64,000 nucleotides of DNA from Streptomyces canus (GCF_001514145.1 NZ_KQ948665.1:186001-250000), one strand, 5' to 3'. Counted from the first letter of the stretch, positions 50,871-60,132 are shown. Translations and numbers: made by a program. Notes: generated by a model not told the origin, from the sequence alone.

Positions 50871-51703
50871 TGCGGCTCGACGTCGTCACGATCTTCCCCG
50901 CGTACCTCGAACCCCTCAACGTCTCCCTGGTCGGCAAGGCACGCGCGCGTGGGCAGCTGGACGTGCACGTCCATGATCTGCGCGAGTGGACGCACGACCG
51001 GCACAACACCGTCGACGACACCCCGTACGGCGGCGGCCCGGGCATGGTCATGAAGACCGACCCCTGGGGGGACGCGCTGGACTGCGTGCTCGCGGACGGC
51101 TACGAGACGGGCTCCCACGCGCCCGCGCTCATCGTCCCCACCCCGAGCGGCCGCCCCTTCACCCAGGAACTCGCCGTGGAGCTCTCCGAGCGCCCCTGGC
51201 TGATCTTCACGCCGGCGCGCTACGAGGGCATCGACCGCCGGGTGATCGACGAGTACGCCACCCGGATGCCCGTCCACGAGGTGTCCATCGGCGACTACGT
51301 CCTCGCCGGCGGCGAAGCGGCCGTACTGGTGGTCACCGAGGCGGTGGCCCGGCTGCTGCCCGGTGTGCTGGGCAACGCCGAGTCGCACCGGGACGACTCC
51401 TTCGCGCCCGGAGCCATGGCGAACCTGCTCGAAGGCCCCGTCTACACCAAGCCGCCCGAGTGGCGCGGCCGCGGCATCCCGGACGTGCTGCTCAGCGGGC
51501 ACCACGGCAAGATCGCGCGCTGGCGCCGCGACGAGGCACTCCGGCGTACGGCGGCCAACCGGCCCGACCTCATCGAGCGCTGTGACCCGGGGGCCTTCGA
51601 CAAGAAGGACCGCGAGATGCTCTCCATCCTGGGCTGGGCGCCGGACCCGGCGGGGGAGCCGTACGGCCGATTTTGGCGCAGGCCACAAGCCGTGGAACAA
51701 TAG
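50870..51703 (+). CDS. trmD: tRNA (guanine37-N1)-methyltransferase
   Basis: A 277-residue SPOUT enzyme that methylates G37 of tRNAs reading CNN codons and prevents frameshifting. The trefoil-knot signatures DDTPYGGGPGMVMK, CARYEGIDRR-like PARYEGIDRRVIDEY and VSIGDYVLAGGEAA are visible. The C-terminal domain (GMP..LSGHHGKI type) is present as VLLSGHHGKIARWRR. It overlaps rimM by one base. Confidence 0.97.
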   Translation: MRLDVVTIFPAYLEPLNVSLVGKARARGQLDVHVHDLREWTHDRHNTVDDTPYGGGPGMVMKTDPWGDALDCVLADGYETGSHAPALIVPTPSGRPFTQELAVELSERPWLIFTPARYEGIDRRVIDEYATRMPVHEVSIGDYVLAGGEAAVLVVTEAVARLLPGVLGNAESHRDDSFAPGAMANLLEGPVYTKPPEWRGRGIPDVLLSGHHGKIARWRRDEALRRTAANRPDLIERCDPGAFDKKDREMLSILGWAPDPAGEPYGRFWRRPQAVEQ

Positions 51704-51836
51704 GCCGCTGTTGTGCGTCGTCCGGCGTGCGCCCCTGCCACAGGGGGACACGACGCCCGCCCCGGCACGGACAGCCTCCTCACGAAACACTAGCTACCGC
51801 CGATGACCTGTGGCATGGGCGAAGAAAGCAGACGAA

Positions 51837-52187
51837 ATGTCTCACCTGCTCGACTCCGTCGACTCCGCGTCGCTGCGCAGCGACATCCCGGCCTTCCGCC
51901 CGGGTGACACCGTCAACGTCCACGTCCGCGTCATCGAGGGCAACCGCTCCCGTGTGCAGCAGTTCAAGGGCGTGGTGATCCGTCGCCAGGGCGCCGGTGT
52001 CCGCGAGACCTTCACGGTCCGCAAGGTCTCGTTCTCCGTCGGCGTCGAGCGCACCTTCCCGGTGCACACCCCGATCGTCGAGAAGATCGAGCTCGTCACC
52101 CGCGGTGACGTGCGTCGCGCGAAGCTGTACTACCTGCGCGAGCTCCGCGGCAAGGCCGCGAAGATCAAGGAGAAGCGCGACAACTGA
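51837..52187 (+). CDS. rplS: 50S ribosomal protein L19
   Basis: A 116-residue large-subunit protein at the 30S interface. The core FRPGDTVNVHVRVIEG, QQFKGVVIRRQG and KLYYLRELRGKAAKIKEK is standard. ATG 51837, giving MSHLLDSVDSASL, agrees with other Streptomyces L19. An in-frame start at 51810 would add nine residues not found in relatives. It follows trmD after 133 bases and probably has its own promoter. Confidence 0.96.
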   Translation: MSHLLDSVDSASLRSDIPAFRPGDTVNVHVRVIEGNRSRVQQFKGVVIRRQGAGVRETFTVRKVSFSVGVERTFPVHTPIVEKIELVTRGDVRRAKLYYLRELRGKAAKIKEKRDN

Positions 52188-52232
52188 GCGCTTCGCGGAC
52201 GTCACAGCGCGGCCGGATAGCATCTGGCCCCG

Positions 52233-52928
52233 ATGGACACCGAAGCACAGCCGACGGAGCGCGACCGCTCCTCCCGCCCCGCACCAGGGGCCGCGGAGGG
52301 ACGGTCGCGTTTCGCGTTGGTGTCGAGAATCACCCAGTGGCTGCCCGGCGGCCGGATCTCACTGACCCTGCTGGTCTGCCTGGTCTTTCTTTTGCTGATC
52401 AGTACGTTCGTGGTCAGACCTTTCCAGATTCCCAGCGGATCCATGGAAAACGGATTGAGGATCGGGGACCGCGTTCTCGTAAATAGGTTGGCGTACCGTT
52501 TCGGTGCCGTGCCCCAGCGGGGAGATGTGGTCGTGTTCGACGGAACCGGGTATTTCGGGGACGGGGACTACATCAAGCGCGTTGTGGGTGTGGGGGGAGA
52601 CCACGTGGTCTGCTGCGACAAGGTGGGGAGGATCGAGGTGAACGGCCGGTCGGTCGACGAGTCGGGCTTCCTGTACCCGGGCGACAGCCCGTCCTCGGTG
52701 TCCTTCGACGTCGAGGTGCCCGACGGCGCGCTGTTCGTCCTCGGTGACCACCGCAGCGTCTCCAGCGACTCCCGGGACCACCTGGGCTCACCGGGCGGCG
52801 GCATGATCCCCGTCGACGATGTTCTCGGACGGGCCGACTGGATCATCTGGCCCGCCGGGCACGCTACCCGTCTGCACCGTTCCGCCGCCTACGCGCGCGT
52901 GCCCGCAGCGGAGGGCGCGCATGGGTAA
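52233..52928 (+). CDS. sipW: type I signal peptidase SipW
   Basis: First of four tandem signal peptidases, 231 residues. One N-terminal membrane helix (about residues 43-62) is followed by the catalytic serine in IPSGSM (S70) and the catalytic lysine in DYIKRVVGVGGD (K115). Boxes GDH and SSDSRDH complete the fold. No C-terminal membrane anchor is seen, unlike SipZ. Its 3' end overlaps sipX by 8 bases. The enzyme removes signal peptides from Sec and Tat exports on the outer face of the membrane. Confidence 0.94.
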   Translation: MDTEAQPTERDRSSRPAPGAAEGRSRFALVSRITQWLPGGRISLTLLVCLVFLLLISTFVVRPFQIPSGSMENGLRIGDRVLVNRLAYRFGAVPQRGDVVVFDGTGYFGDGDYIKRVVGVGGDHVVCCDKVGRIEVNGRSVDESGFLYPGDSPSSVSFDVEVPDGALFVLGDHRSVSSDSRDHLGSPGGGMIPVDDVLGRADWIIWPAGHATRLHRSAAYARVPAAEGAHG

Positions 52929-54015
52929 CCGCGGCAAACCGCGCGGTGTGTCGAGTTCCGCCGCCGACAATCTGCTGCCCACCGGCGTCCGGCGTTCCTC
53001 CGGCCCCACGGGAGGCCGTTCGCGCGCGGAGCGGCGCAAGCTCCAGCGCAAGGTCAAGCGGCGCAGAAGGCGCGGCGCGGTCAAGGAGATACCCCTCCTT
53101 GTCGGCGTGGCCGTCCTCATAGCCCTGGTCCTGAAGACCTTCCTCGTCCAGGCGTTCGTGATCCCGTCCGGCTCGATGGAACAGACGATCCGGATCGGCG
53201 ACCGCGTCCTGGTCGACAAGTTCACCCCGTGGTTCGGCTCCGAGCCGCAGCGCGGGGACGTCGTCGTCTTCAAGGACCCCGGCGGCTGGCTCCAGGACGA
53301 GCAGACCACGACGAAGAAGGACGACCCCATCGTCGTCAAGCAGGTCAAAGAGGGCCTGACCTTCATCGGCCTGCTGCCGTCCGACAACGAGAAGGACCTC
53401 ATCAAGCGGGTCGTCGGGGTCGGTGGCGACCGTGTCAAGTGCTGCGACGCCCAGGGGCGGGTCACCGTCAACGGCGTCCCCCTGAGCGAGACCGACTATC
53501 TCTATCCCGGGAACGCCCCCTCCGCCCAGCAGTTCGACATCACCGTCCCGCAGGGCCGGCTGTGGGTGATGGGGGACCACCGCGCCAACTCCGCGGACTC
53601 CCGCTCGCACCAGGACACCGACTACGGCGGCACCGTCTCCCTGGACTCGGTGGTCGGGCGGGCCATGGTCATCGCCTGGCCATTTGGGCACTGGACGACA
53701 CTGAAAGAACCGAAAACTTACTCTTCCGTGGCCGACTCGGCACCAGGGACGACCTCAGGCTCCCAGGCGTCGCTTAGGGTTGCTCCCGAGGATCCGAATC
53801 AAGCGATCCAACTCCCGAGCCCTGCGGAACTCCCGCTCGTTATGGGAGTGGTGGGCCTGCGCCGAACCTGGGGCAGGCGGCGGCACAGAGTAAGGAGTTG
53901 GCGTGGGGGATGTGGCGGTTGGCGCACGATCCGGGCACGACGGCGAGGAGCACCGCGGACGCCCCGTGGAAGCAGCCGACCCGGCCGCGGACAGCGCCGT
54001 GACCTCCGGGAATGA
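52921..54015 (+). CDS. sipX: type I signal peptidase SipX
   Basis: A signal peptidase of 364 residues. A very basic N-terminus (KVKRRRRRG) precedes the membrane helix at about 57-78. The catalytic serine is S85 in IPSGSM, and the lysine is in DLIKRVVGVGGD. The box E-like GDHRANSADSRSH follows. The last 60 residues are Arg/Gly-rich, do not form a membrane helix and overlap sipY by 113 bases, which suggests a frame extension past the usual end. S. lividans SipX is about 320 residues (from memory), so this C-terminus is unusual or eroded. Confidence 0.88.
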   Translation: MGNRGKPRGVSSSAADNLLPTGVRRSSGPTGGRSRAERRKLQRKVKRRRRRGAVKEIPLLVGVAVLIALVLKTFLVQAFVIPSGSMEQTIRIGDRVLVDKFTPWFGSEPQRGDVVVFKDPGGWLQDEQTTTKKDDPIVVKQVKEGLTFIGLLPSDNEKDLIKRVVGVGGDRVKCCDAQGRVTVNGVPLSETDYLYPGNAPSAQQFDITVPQGRLWVMGDHRANSADSRSHQDTDYGGTVSLDSVVGRAMVIAWPFGHWTTLKEPKTYSSVADSAPGTTSGSQASLRVAPEDPNQAIQLPSPAELPLVMGVVGLRRTWGRRRHRVRSWRGGCGGWRTIRARRRGAPRTPRGSSRPGRGQRRDLRE

Positions 54016-54874
54016 CTCCGGGGCGACCGAGGACGGCATGGCGACGGAGGTAACGGGAGGGGGACCCGGCGACTCGGCCCCCAAGGCGAAGAAGCCGCGC
54101 TCCTTCTGGAAGGAACTGCCCATCCTGATCGGCATCGCGCTCGTGCTGGCGCTGCTGATCAAGACGTTTCTGGTGCAGGCCTTCTCGATCCCGTCCGACT
54201 CGATGCAGAACACCCTCCAGGAGGGCGACCGCGTCCTGGTCGACAAGCTCACCCCGTGGTTCGGCTCCGAGCCCGAGCGCGGCGAGGTCGTCGTCTTCCA
54301 CGACCCCGACAACTGGCTGGCGGGCGAGCCGACGGCGGATCCGAACGCCGTACAGACGTTCCTCTCCTGGATCGGCCTGATGCCCTCCGCCGAGGAGAAG
54401 GACCTCATCAAGCGCGTCGTCGGCGTGGGTGGCGACACCGTCTCCTGCGAGGGCACCGGCCCGCTGAAGGTCAACGGCAAGGCGCTGAGCGAGGCGTCGT
54501 ACGTCTACCCCGGCAACACCCCGTGCAGCCAGGACGACCAGGGCGGCCAGTTCACGGTGAAGGTCCCCAAGGGCTACATCTGGGTGATGGGCGACCACCG
54601 GCAGAACTCCCGTGACTCGCGCTATAACCAGTCGGACAAGCACCACGGCATGGTCCCGGTCGACGATGTCGTCGGGCGCGCCGTCGTGAAGGCCTGGCCG
54701 CTCAACCGCTGGGGCACGCTGCCCAAGCCCGACACCTTCGACCAGGCCGGCATCAACAACGCTTCGTCGGCCTCCGCCGTCCTGACGGTCGCGCCGCAGG
54801 GGATCGCCCTCGTCGGTGTGGTGCCGGTGGCGCTGTGGCGGCGCAGGAAGATCACCGCAGAGCGGACCCGCTGA
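53903..54874 (+). CDS. sipY: type I signal peptidase SipY
   Basis: A 323-residue signal peptidase. An acidic, low-complexity N-terminus of about 60 residues precedes the membrane helix (LPILIGIALVLALLI). The catalytic serine is S100 in IPSDSM, and the lysine is in DLIKRVVGVGGD. A C-terminal hydrophobic stretch (VAPQGIALVGVVPVALW) with a following RRRK is a likely second anchor. GTG 53903 is supported by AAGGAG at 53892-53897, despite the overlap with sipX. In S. lividans, SipY is the major signal peptidase. Confidence 0.93.
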   Translation: MGDVAVGARSGHDGEEHRGRPVEAADPAADSAVTSGNDSGATEDGMATEVTGGGPGDSAPKAKKPRSFWKELPILIGIALVLALLIKTFLVQAFSIPSDSMQNTLQEGDRVLVDKLTPWFGSEPERGEVVVFHDPDNWLAGEPTADPNAVQTFLSWIGLMPSAEEKDLIKRVVGVGGDTVSCEGTGPLKVNGKALSEASYVYPGNTPCSQDDQGGQFTVKVPKGYIWVMGDHRQNSRDSRYNQSDKHHGMVPVDDVVGRAVVKAWPLNRWGTLPKPDTFDQAGINNASSASAVLTVAPQGIALVGVVPVALWRRRKITAERTR

Positions 54875-54991
54875 TCACACCCTGGTCACCGGGGGTACCG
54901 CGCGACCTGGCGAAAGCTTTGCGGAGCGGGTGATCCCGGCGGGGGAGGAGGGGCTGCCCCGGCCCGGTACCGCCGGGTAGGGTGCGGGTCC

Positions 54992-55765
54992 ATGGGTGGC
55001 GAGAGCACTACACGTACGGCCCCGCAGCGCGGCGGCACCAGCACGGGCCCGGTGGGCGGCCGGACCGGACAGCGACTGTCCGGACTGGCCGTCGCACTGG
55101 GCCTGGTGCTGTTTCTCGGGGGATTCGCCTGGGGAGCGGTGCTGTACCGGCCGTACACCGTGCCCACCGGCTCGATGACGCCCACGATCGACGCGGGCGA
55201 CCGGGTGCTGGCGCAGCGCGTCGACGGCGACGAGATACGCCGGGGCGATGTCGTCGTCTTCACCGACAAGAGCTGGGTGACCGGCGCCTCGGTGGTCAAG
55301 CGGGTCGTCGCGGTCGGCGGGGACACCGTCTCCTGCTGCACCGACGGGAAGCTGACCGTCAACGGTAAGAAGATCGACGAGATCTATCTCAAGGGCGGCG
55401 TGGTCGAGGACAAGTCCATCCCGACGGTGAAGGTGCCCGAAGACCGCCTGTTCCTGCTCGGCGACGAGCGCCAGGGCTCGCTGGACTCCTCCGCCCACCT
55501 CACCGACGCCGCCCAGGGCACCGTCGCACGCTCGGCCGTGACCGCTCGGGTGGATGCCGTCGTCTGGCCCATGAAGGGCATGCTGGAGCGCCCCACCGGC
55601 TTCGAGCCGCTCGGCGCGCTCTCCTCGCCCGGACCGCTGCGTACGATCTTCATCCTGATCGTCGCCGGTGCGGTGCTCGTTCTGGGCGGTGGGGCGTACG
55701 GGCCCGTCGCCAAGCTCTTCGGCGGGCGCTCCCGCGTCCGGACGGAGCCCGCCGGTGCCCGCTGA
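54992..55765 (+). CDS. sipZ: type I signal peptidase SipZ
   Basis: A 257-residue signal peptidase, the most divergent of the four. Catalytic serine S61 is in VPTGSM, and the lysine is in SVVKRVVAVGGD. GDERQGSLDSS replaces the usual GDHR box. Both an N-terminal helix (about 31-51) and a C-terminal helix (TIFILIVAGAVLVLGGGAYG) are present. A TAGGGT element at 54978-54983 close to the ATG suggests a short or absent leader. The 3' end overlaps the Nudix gene by 11 bases. Confidence 0.93.
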   Translation: MGGESTTRTAPQRGGTSTGPVGGRTGQRLSGLAVALGLVLFLGGFAWGAVLYRPYTVPTGSMTPTIDAGDRVLAQRVDGDEIRRGDVVVFTDKSWVTGASVVKRVVAVGGDTVSCCTDGKLTVNGKKIDEIYLKGGVVEDKSIPTVKVPEDRLFLLGDERQGSLDSSAHLTDAAQGTVARSAVTARVDAVVWPMKGMLERPTGFEPLGALSSPGPLRTIFILIVAGAVLVLGGGAYGPVAKLFGGRSRVRTEPAGAR

Positions 55766-56279
55766 GGTGTCGGCCGGGCACGACGACTCGCCCGAAGGCG
55801 GACTGCGCAAGGTGGCCCGGGTGGTCCTGCTCGATCCCGAGGACCGCATCCTGCTGCTGCACGGACACGAGCCGGACGATCCGGCCGACGACTGGTGGTT
55901 CACGCCCGGCGGCGGACTGGAGGGCGAGGAGACCCGTGAAGAGGCCGCACTGAGGGAACTCGCCGAGGAGACCGGCATCACCGAGGTGGACCTCGGGCCG
56001 GTGCTCTGGCGGCGGACATGCTCGTTCCCGTTCGCGGGCCGTCGCTGGGATCAGGACGAGTGGTACTACCTGGCCCGTACGACGGTGACGGCCACCCGGG
56101 CCACGGCCCTGACCGAGCTCGAGCGGCGCAGTGTCGCCGGAGCGCGCTGGTGGACGTGTCAGGAACTGAGCCAGGCACATGAGACGGTGTATCCGACCAG
56201 ACTCGCCGAGCTGCTGCGCAGCCTGCTCGACGAAGGTCCCCCGGCCGGGCCCGTGACCCTGGACACCGAAATCGTCTAG
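55755..56279 (+). CDS. Nudix hydrolase
   Basis: A 174-residue protein with an intact Nudix box GGGLEGEETREEAALRELAEETGI (pattern Gx5Ex7REUxEExGU) at about residues 54-77. The start GTG 55755 has GGAG at 55743-55746 and overlaps the sipZ end. The substrate is probably a nucleoside diphosphate derivative and cannot be narrowed. It belongs to the sip operon by spacing. Confidence 0.92.
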   Translation: MPAEVSAGHDDSPEGGLRKVARVVLLDPEDRILLLHGHEPDDPADDWWFTPGGGLEGEETREEAALRELAEETGITEVDLGPVLWRRTCSFPFAGRRWDQDEWYYLARTTVTATRATALTELERRSVAGARWWTCQELSQAHETVYPTRLAELLRSLLDEGPPAGPVTLDTEIV

Positions 56280-56335
56280 GGGCTGACGGGACTGGCGCAC
56301 AATGGTGGGATCGCACGGCTGAAGGGGAACATGCC

Positions 56336-56644
56336 ATGAGCGCCGAGGACCTCGAGAAGTACGAGACCGAGATGGAGCTCAAGCTCTACCGGGAGTACCG
56401 CGATGTCGTCGGTCTGTTCAAATACGTGATCGAGACCGAGCGGCGCTTCTACCTGACCAACGACTACGAGATGCAGGTGCACTCGGTCCAGGGCGAAGTG
56501 TTCTTCGAGGTGTCCATGGCGGATGCGTGGGTGTGGGACATGTATCGGCCGGCTCGCTTCGTGAAACAGGTCCGGGTGTTGACGTTCAAGGACGTGAACA
56601 TCGAGGAGCTGAACAAGAGCGACCTGGAGTTGCCGGGCGGGTGA
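56336..56644 (+). CDS. DUF2469 family protein
   Basis: A 102-residue actinobacterial protein with highly conserved sequence: MSAEDLEKYETEMELKLYRE, YRDVVGLFKYVIETERRFY and VWDMYRPARFVKQVRVLTF. It is rich in aromatic and charged residues and has no signal peptide. The family is nearly always placed between the rnhB/sip region and yraN in actinomycetes. Its function is unknown. Confidence 0.92.
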   Translation: MSAEDLEKYETEMELKLYREYRDVVGLFKYVIETERRFYLTNDYEMQVHSVQGEVFFEVSMADAWVWDMYRPARFVKQVRVLTFKDVNIEELNKSDLELPGG

Positions 56645-56745
56645 CGCTTGTGGGTGACTCGGTTTTCCACAACCGGTGAGTAGTCCACCAAGATCAACTC
56701 GGTGGAGGGGGCTGCGTGATCGTTGGCGCCGGAGGTGGTGCCGAC

Positions 56746-57108
56746 ATGAACGCACGCAGTGCACTCGGCAAGTACGGCGAGAGTCTGGCCGCGAGGCGGC
56801 TGACCGAGGCCGGGATGACGGTCCTGGAGCGCAACTGGCGCTGTGGCAGGACGGGCGAGATCGACATCGTGGCGCGGGACGGCGAGGTCCTGGTCGTCTG
56901 CGAGGTCAAGACACGGCGGGCGGGCGCCTTCGAGCACCCCATGGCCGCGGTGACCCCCGAGAAGGCGGAGCGCCTGCGGGGCCTCGCCGCCTGCTGGATC
57001 CACGCCCACGGAGGCGCGCCACCGGGAGGCGTCCGCATCGACCTGGTGGGTGTGGTCCTGCCGCAGCGCGGCGCGCCCGTGGTCGAGCATGCGCGGGGGG
57101 TGGCCTGA
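56746..57108 (+). CDS. YraN/UPF0102 endonuclease-like protein
   Basis: A protein of 120 residues with the restriction-endonuclease-like core: GKYGESLAARRL, RTGEIDIVARDG and VVCEVKTRRAG, carrying the acidic and lysine residues of the PD-(D/E)xK site. Nuclease activity is inferred. It lies with yifB and dprA, a DNA-uptake-related set. ATG 56746 has GGAGG ten bases upstream. GTG 56716 would add ten glycine-rich residues and also has a GGAGG, so the start is not certain. Confidence 0.9.
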   Translation: MNARSALGKYGESLAARRLTEAGMTVLERNWRCGRTGEIDIVARDGEVLVVCEVKTRRAGAFEHPMAAVTPEKAERLRGLAACWIHAHGGAPPGGVRIDLVGVVLPQRGAPVVEHARGVA

Positions 57109-57109
57109 G

Positions 57110-58735
57110 ATGGGTTTCGCTCGTACGTGCTCGGTGGCGCTGGTGGGCGTCGAGGGAGTCGTGGTCGAGGTCCAGGCGGACCTGGAGCCCGGGGTGGCGG
57201 CGTTCACTCTGGTGGGGTTGCCGGACAAGAGTTTGACGGAGAGCCGGGACCGGGTTCGGGCGGCCGTCGTCAACTCGGGCGGTGACTGGCCCCAGAAGAA
57301 GCTCACGGTGGGGCTCAGTCCGGCATCGGTGCCGAAGGGGGGTTCGGGATTCGACCTTGCCGTCGCGTGTGCCGTGCTGGGTGCCTCCGAGCGGATCGAC
57401 CCGCGCGTGCTCGCCGACATCGTGATGATCGGAGAGCTGGGGCTGGACGGTCGGGTGCGGCCCGTCCGGGGCATCCTGCCCGCGGTACTGGCCGCCGCGG
57501 ACGCCGGCTATGAGCAGGTCGTGGTGCCGGAGTGCGCCGCCGCCGAGGCGTCGCTGGTGCCCGGGGTCTCCGTGCTCGGCGTGCGCACCCTGCGGCAGCT
57601 GATCGCGGTCCTCACGGACGAGCCGGTGCCCGACGAGGAACCCGACGAGCCGGGCCGCCCCGATCCGCTGCTGGCCGGCCTGCGCGTGCCGGGCAGGGGG
57701 GCCGCCACCGGCATGCACACCTCCGGAGCCGCGCAGCAGGACCACGGTCACGACCTGGCCGACGTCGTCGGTCAGATCTCGGCGCGGACCGCGGTGGAGG
57801 TGGCGGCGGCCGGCGGCCACCACCTGTTCCTGGAGGGCCCGCCCGGCGCGGGCAAGACGATGCTCGCGGAGCGGCTGCCCGCGATCCTGCCCCGGCTGGC
57901 CCGGGAGGAGTCGCTCGAGGTCACGGCGGTGCACTCGGTGGCGGGTCTGCTGCCGCCGGGCAAGCCCCTGATCGACGCCGCCCCCTACTGCGCTCCGCAC
58001 CACTCGGCCACCATGCAGGCCATCGTCGGCGGCGGACCCGGTATCGCCCGTCCCGGGGCGGTGTCGCTGTCTCATCGAGGCGTCCTCTTTCTGGACGAGA
58101 CACCCGAGTTCAACACCCAGGCCCTCGACGCGCTGCGGCAGCCGCTGGAGGCGGGGCACGTGGTGATCGCGCGCAGCGCGGGCGTGGTGCGGTTTCCGGC
58201 GAGGTTCCTGATGGTGCTCGCGGCGAATCCGTGCCCCTGCGGTCGCTTCTCGCAGACCGACGACTTCTGCGAGTGTCCGCCCTCGGCGATCCGGCGCTAC
58301 CAGGCCCGGCTCTCCGGTCCGCTGCTCGACCGGGTCGACCTGCGGGTGCAGGTGGACCGGGTCACGCGTGACCAGCTTGCCGGGCGCGGTGCCCGGGGCG
58401 AGTCGACCGCCGTGGTCGCCGACCGGGTGCGGGCTGCCAGGGAACGGGCGGCGACGCGCTTCGCCGGCTCCCCGTGGCGGACCAACAGCGACGTGCCCGG
58501 GCGCGAGCTGCGAAGCCGCTGGCACGCCGTGTCCGGGGCGATGGACGAGGCCGAGCGCAATCTGGAGCGGGGCGTCCTGACCGCCCGGGGGCTCGACCGT
58601 GTGCTGCGTGTCGCCTGGACGGTCGCGGACCTCGCCGGACACGACCGCCCGGACGCGACGGACGTCGCCCTGGCGCTGCAACTGCGCACCGGAGTGCCCC
58701 GGGGAGTGCCCATGGCCATCGGGGCGCCGGCATGA
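57110..58735 (+). CDS. YifB/ComM-like AAA+ ATPase (Mg-chelatase fold)
   Basis: A 541-residue protein. An N-terminal Lon-like domain (ARTCSVALVGVEGVVVEVQ) is followed by an AAA+ module with GPPGAGKTML near residue 243, GVLFLDETPEF (Walker B) and NPCPCG. In Vibrio and other bacteria ComM is a hexameric helicase that promotes branch migration during recombination. Magnesium chelation is not the function. The stop overlaps the dprA start by 4 bases. Confidence 0.93.
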   Translation: MGFARTCSVALVGVEGVVVEVQADLEPGVAAFTLVGLPDKSLTESRDRVRAAVVNSGGDWPQKKLTVGLSPASVPKGGSGFDLAVACAVLGASERIDPRVLADIVMIGELGLDGRVRPVRGILPAVLAAADAGYEQVVVPECAAAEASLVPGVSVLGVRTLRQLIAVLTDEPVPDEEPDEPGRPDPLLAGLRVPGRGAATGMHTSGAAQQDHGHDLADVVGQISARTAVEVAAAGGHHLFLEGPPGAGKTMLAERLPAILPRLAREESLEVTAVHSVAGLLPPGKPLIDAAPYCAPHHSATMQAIVGGGPGIARPGAVSLSHRGVLFLDETPEFNTQALDALRQPLEAGHVVIARSAGVVRFPARFLMVLAANPCPCGRFSQTDDFCECPPSAIRRYQARLSGPLLDRVDLRVQVDRVTRDQLAGRGARGESTAVVADRVRAARERAATRFAGSPWRTNSDVPGRELRSRWHAVSGAMDEAERNLERGVLTARGLDRVLRVAWTVADLAGHDRPDATDVALALQLRTGVPRGVPMAIGAPA

Positions 58736-59889
58736 CCGGCGACGAACCCGACGGTGAGCTGCTCGACCGCGTCTTCCTCGCTCGGGTCGTCGAGCCCGGG
58801 GACGAGGTCGGCGGGCGGTGGATCCGGGAGTGGGGTGTGGGGGAGGTCGCCTCGCGGTTGCGGGGGTCCGGGGAGCCGTTGCCCGGGGTGAGCGAGAAGC
58901 GGTGGAGTGGGTTGCGGGCGCGGGCTCGGGTGGCCGAGCCCCGCCGGGATCTGGCCGTCGCCCACGACGCGGGGGCGCGCTTCGTCGTGCCCGGGAGCGC
59001 CGAGTGGCCGGGGCAGCTCGACGATCTGGCGGACGCGCGGCCGATCGGACTGTGGGTGCGGGGGCTGCCCAGCCTGCGGATGTGGGCCTTGAGGTCCGTC
59101 GCCCTGGTGGGAGCCCGTGCCTGTACCGAGTACGGGGCTCACATGGCGGCCACCCTCGGCACCGGGCTCGCCGAGCGCGGCTGGGTCGTCGTGTCCGGCG
59201 GGGCGTACGGGGTCGACGGCGCCGCCCACCGCGGTGCTCTCGGTGCAGGCGGCGCCACCGTGGCCGTCCTGGCCTGCGGGGTCGACCGGCCCTACCCACG
59301 CGGACACACCCAGTTGATCACCAGGATCGCGGAACAGGGTCTGGTGATCGGGGAGTTGCCGCCCGGCGATCATCCGACGCCCAGCAGATTCGTGCTGCGC
59401 AACAGGGTGATCGCCGCCCTCACCCGGGGCACCGTGGTCGTCGAGGCCGCCCATCGCAGCGGCTCGCTGGTCACCGCCCGTGCGGCACAGCGGCTGGGCC
59501 GTCACACGATAGGAGTGCCCGGGCCGGCCACCAGCAGCCTGTCTGCCGGAGTGCACGAGCTGCTGCGCGGGCACGCCACGCTGGTCACGGACGCCGCGGA
59601 AGTCGTGGAGCTGGTCGGCGACATGGGGGAGCTGGCCCCGGACCGGCGCGGGCCCGTGCTGCCGCGCGATCTGCTGGCCCCTGCGGCACGGAGGGTGCTG
59701 TCCGCGCTGCCCGGACGACGGGAGGCCGGAGTGGAGGAGATCGCGCGCGGTGCGCAGACGACGCCGGACGACGCCATCGCGAGACTGTACGAACTCCGTG
59801 CACTTGGTTACGTCGAACGACACGGCGACAGCTGGAAGTTGACACGCCAGGCGATGATCTCCGTCCAGGGCGGTCGCGGCCCGTGTTGA
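58732..59889 (+). CDS. dprA: DNA-processing protein DprA
   Basis: A protein of 385 residues with a Rossmann-like DprA fold: VALVGARACTEYG, VSGGAYGVDGAAHRGAL, FVLRNRVIAALTRGTVVVEA and a C-terminal winged helix (EIARGAQTTPDDAIARLYEL). It loads RecA on single-stranded DNA in other bacteria. Streptomyces is not naturally competent, so recombination support is the likelier role. It is translated after yifB through an ATGA overlap. The 243 bases up to whiG contain no gene. Confidence 0.95.
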   Translation: MTGDEPDGELLDRVFLARVVEPGDEVGGRWIREWGVGEVASRLRGSGEPLPGVSEKRWSGLRARARVAEPRRDLAVAHDAGARFVVPGSAEWPGQLDDLADARPIGLWVRGLPSLRMWALRSVALVGARACTEYGAHMAATLGTGLAERGWVVVSGGAYGVDGAAHRGALGAGGATVAVLACGVDRPYPRGHTQLITRIAEQGLVIGELPPGDHPTPSRFVLRNRVIAALTRGTVVVEAAHRSGSLVTARAAQRLGRHTIGVPGPATSSLSAGVHELLRGHATLVTDAAEVVELVGDMGELAPDRRGPVLPRDLLAPAARRVLSALPGRREAGVEEIARGAQTTPDDAIARLYELRALGYVERHGDSWKLTRQAMISVQGGRGPC

Positions 59890-60132
59890 CCGAGCGTGTT
59901 CGGCCGTCCGGGCGAAGCCCGAAGTCCTTGCGGTTTCCCGCAGTTGGAGTGTTCCGGTGATCACACAGGGTGACTCCCGTGCCCCGGGGGAGCGGCCGGC
60001 GGAACGCATCCGCGCGTGCACTCGGCCACGTTGTTTGCGCACTGCGACTCTTCAGTCACGCTACGCTCACGGGGATTCCGACGCACTTCACGTACATCGC
60101 GTACTTCACGGCAGAACGGCACAAGGCGACGA

